Shown: one piece after another, positions 61,838-64,000 of the stretch
How positions within the stretch are numbered: the first letter of the stretch is position 1
Layout: each line of letters begins with the position of its first letter
Assembly (NCBI GenBank): GCA_046347625.1
Contig: JAXMFU010000001.1
Span: forward strand, 682,001 to 746,000
Reading direction: 5' to 3'
Source: CAIMUS01 sp046347625
Lineage (GTDB): Bacteria; Pseudomonadota; Gammaproteobacteria; Competibacterales; Competibacteraceae
DNA length: 64,000 nt
Program-made: the position numbers and the translations under genes
Notes under the pieces: generated by a model
Databases searched by the model: none
Seen by the model: the letters and a program-made list of their open reading frames with translations, nothing else
What the model was told of the DNA's origin: nothing

Positions 61838-63223
61838 GGCTCTCTGGTAATTTGCGTTGCTGGTTACCAGTTAGTATGCTCTTGATAATTAAGCAAATTT
61901 TTCATAGCCCGCTAGATCGATAAAGAGGCGCTGAAAGAAATGACCCACCTTGAAAATCCCATAGCAACGTCGTTTGATCACCTTGATTTTATTATTCAAC
62001 CCCTCGACAAATCCACTGTTCTTTCGCTCGACAAAATAATTCGTAATCTCCTCCAGTCGCTTGTCTAATGTTGACAAGAAACTATCAAAACAGTCTAACT
62101 CACTTTCCTGGACCAGCTGCTTCCACGCCCGTAACCGTTGCTTCGCTTCTGCTTTGCTCAGGGGGAGTTCAAAAATACTCGTTAACGTATAACAAAAGAC
62201 ATAGGCGGACCCTAACAGGGGAGTATATTTAAACAAACCACTGAGGACTTCTAACTCTTCTGGCTTTAACTCCGCCGGCTTCTTACGCAGTAACCACATC
62301 ACCCCTTTGAACGCTTGATAATCAGTTTCAGGTAGTTCTTTCTTTACGCGTTTTAACTCTTTCTTGCGGAGCTCATCCAACCCTTTCCGATACCACTTGG
62401 CGACATGAAAACGATCGACGACGAGCTGCACTCCTTTCCCTAAAACTTCCTTTACCGCATTAATATAGCCTTCATATAGGTCGCTACATACCACTCGAAT
62501 CGTTTTACGTAACTCCTTGGGAATACTCGAAAAAATTTCTTTACCGTCGCTTTCTCCCGACCTTCCAATACGCCCAGCACCCGAATGGCTCCCGTCGCTA
62601 ACCGGGTTGTCACTATCGTGAAAAAGTCCTGATGCCCTTTCTTGGCGGCGATTTCATCTATTCCCACCTGCGCTAAGTCCTTAAACTCCTTCCACTCGAC
62701 TTTTTCACTCACTCGCCGGTCAATGATCCCCTGGACCGCTTCATAACCTAGCCCCTCTTTAATACTCACATCCACGATTGTACTATTCACTAAACTGAGT
62801 AACACATGCGTTTCATAGGCCTTCGTATGAGGACTCCGGGCATCATACCATGATAACTTCTGAGTCGTCGTGGGGTGGTCTTCACAATAAGGACATTGAT
62901 ATCTTTTCGGCTTAATCCGGATATAGGTTGGCTTCCCTAAAATCGACAAATGACGCAGTGTAATCTCTCTCCCATAGCCATAAGTCGCCATGATTTTTTT
63001 GCCACAGCGATGACAATGAGTACCTTCCACAGTACTCGTCACGGTGATAATAATTTCATGATTCGGAGCGAATTTAACGGCTTCACTCTTGACATCTTCG
63101 ATGTCTAAAGGAATTTCAAAACGGTCCATAAGTATTTCATGACCTCTTTACTTGAATCCGCATCGTAGACTATAACCTGTTGTTTCTATTATAATTGATT
63201 ACCCCGCAAGATACCAGAGAGCC
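61838..63223 (-). mobile_element. ISL3-family insertion sequence
   Basis: A 1386-bp element bounded by inverted repeats that start GGCTCTCTGGTA (61838) and end TACCAGAGAGCC (63223); 17 of the first 19 bases match. AAGTTTTT is duplicated at 61830-61837 and 63224-63231, the 8-bp duplication typical of ISL3. It carries one transposase gene on the minus strand. GC content is clearly lower than that of the host DNA, indicating foreign origin and recent arrival. Confidence 0.95.
61889..63129 (-). pseudogene. ISL3-family transposase, frameshifted
   Basis: Two overlapping frames together make an ISL3 transposase of about 400 residues. The first (63129 to 62452) has the N-terminal zinc-finger-like CHRCGKK and CPYCEDH pairs, the helix-turn-helix and VGIDEIAAKKGHQDF with the first catalytic Asp. 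The second (to 61889) starts effectively at VCSDLYEGYINAVK with the second Asp and ends with the NSGFVEGLNNKIKVIKRR region holding the Glu. They join by a -1 shift at a run of six A on the plus strand (62530-62535); seven would restore KKFFSSIPKELRK. Real mutation, sequencing error or programmed slippage are all possible. Confidence 0.85.
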
Positions 63224-64000
63224 AAGTTTTTCGGGGGCGAGATAGGGATCAGCGGCGTCAATTTCGCCGTGGCGGAAACCGGTACGCTCTGCCTGGTGGA
63301 AAACGAAGGCAACGGCCGGATGTGTACCACGGTGCCGCCGGTGCATATCGCCATCATGGGGCTGGAAAAGGTGGTGGAAAAGCTGGAAGACGTGCCGCCG
63401 TTGCTGCGGCTGCTGACCGGTTCCGCCACCGGCCAGTTGATCACGACGTATTTCAATATGATCACTTCGCCCCGCAAGCCGGGAGAGAAGGACGGCCCCA
63501 AGGAAGTCCACCTGGTGATTCTGGATAACGGCCGCTCCAAGATTCTGGCCGATCCCGAATTGCGGCAGACTTTGCAATGCATTCGCTGCGGCGCCTGTTT
63601 GAATCACTGTCCGGTCTATACCCGGCTGAGTGGCCATGCTTACGGCTATGTCTATCCCGGTCCGATCGGTTCGATTCTGACCCCGCAAATGATCGGCTTG
63701 GAATATGCCGGCAACCTGGCGTTCGCTTCCAGTCTGTGCGGGGCCTGTCAGGAAGTCTGTCCGGTCAAGATTCCCTTTACCCAGCTTTTCCGCCGCTTAC
63801 GCAATGAAATGTACGACAATGAGACGCCGTCCGATACCGTCAAGGGTCATGGCTGTAAGGATAACCTGACGGAGGATCTGGCCTGGAAGGGCTGGGCGAC
63901 CGTCAGTACCCATCCCCTGTTGAATAAAGTAGGCATGAAGATGCTGGGCATCGTCGGTGGGCATCTGCCCAAGGTAGGGCCGCTGAAAGCGTGGACCAGT

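Larger units (their letters stand above)
61245..64000 (+). pseudogene. lutB: Lactate utilisation protein B, split by an insertion sequence
   Basis: The gene reads from ATG 61245 to 61837, is broken by the insertion sequence 61838-63223, and resumes at 63232 (after the duplicated 8 bp) in the same frame to the window edge. Joined across the duplication it reads TLRQKF-FGGEIGISGVNFA without a gap. Both ferredoxin-like clusters, CIRCGACLNHCPVY and CGACQEVCPVKI, lie in the second part. LutB is the large iron-sulfur subunit of the lactate dehydrogenase complex, so the insertion should abolish LutABC function. The 3' end lies outside the window. Confidence 0.93.

Noticed and set aside
1..64000. CRISPR array
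   Set aside because: The repeats present are dispersed palindromes or one two-unit tandem; no regularly spaced direct repeats with unique spacers and no cas genes were seen.

Overview
This window looks like a chromosome segment of a GC-rich gammaproteobacterium. The order parA-parB-atpIBEFHAGDC-glmU is the usual gammaproteobacterial one. A phasin-like granule protein suggests a polyhydroxyalkanoate-storing organism. Family or genus cannot be fixed from the sequence alone.

Layout. 1-9861: end of parA, parB, the complete F1Fo ATP synthase operon and glmU. 9950-12800: a small accessory island with an HNH protein, a PIN-domain toxin pair, a structured-RNA fragment resembling the 5' part of a group II intron, and three decaying genes (an N-terminally truncated dual-OB-like protein and two DUF488 genes fused out of frame by a deletion). 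12868-22080: a hybrid histidine kinase, a phasin, ETF-ubiquinone oxidoreductase, a Bax-inhibitor-1 family protein, a large unknown protein and a slipin. The slipin lies downstream of two tRNA-like genes and a highly folded leader. 23100-34200: toxin-antitoxin modules, a sulfate-binding protein beside a CysB-like regulator, Uma2, tag, a Kef-type antiporter, an MFS exporter, a beta-carbonic-anhydrase-like protein and YjbQ. 34664-58202: aroB, then a long envelope and secondary-metabolism region. 58361-64000: UspA, a hypothetical gene, a MITE-like element, a broken vapBC/TIR junction and a lactate-utilisation locus, lutA-lutB, whose lutB is split by a 1386-bp ISL3-type insertion sequence.

The least ordinary part is 37-48.6 kb. 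Two convergent, translationally coupled gene sets meet at about 40.2 kb. Each contains one copy of an unusual adenylate-forming (PaaK-like) enzyme and one SAM methyltransferase. The plus-strand set adds a binding-protein-like gene without a signal peptide. The minus-strand set adds a cobalamin-type radical SAM enzyme, an isopropylmalate-dehydrogenase-like enzyme, an isochorismatase-aldehyde dehydrogenase fusion and a flippase-methyltransferase fusion. Glycosyltransferases, a NeuD-like acetyltransferase, a sulfotransferase and a SPASM radical SAM enzyme follow. Together they suggest a decorated glycan, lipid or small molecule, but the product cannot be named.

A second strong signal is a roughly 420-nt, highly structured RNA at about 50.2-50.6 kb. 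It resembles HEARO (the IscB omega-RNA) but has no IscB gene behind it; it runs straight into a BKACE (DUF849) gene. The window is also rich in short palindromic repeats of several families, two of them carried inside larger inverted-repeat units, one of which has a clear 9-bp target duplication.
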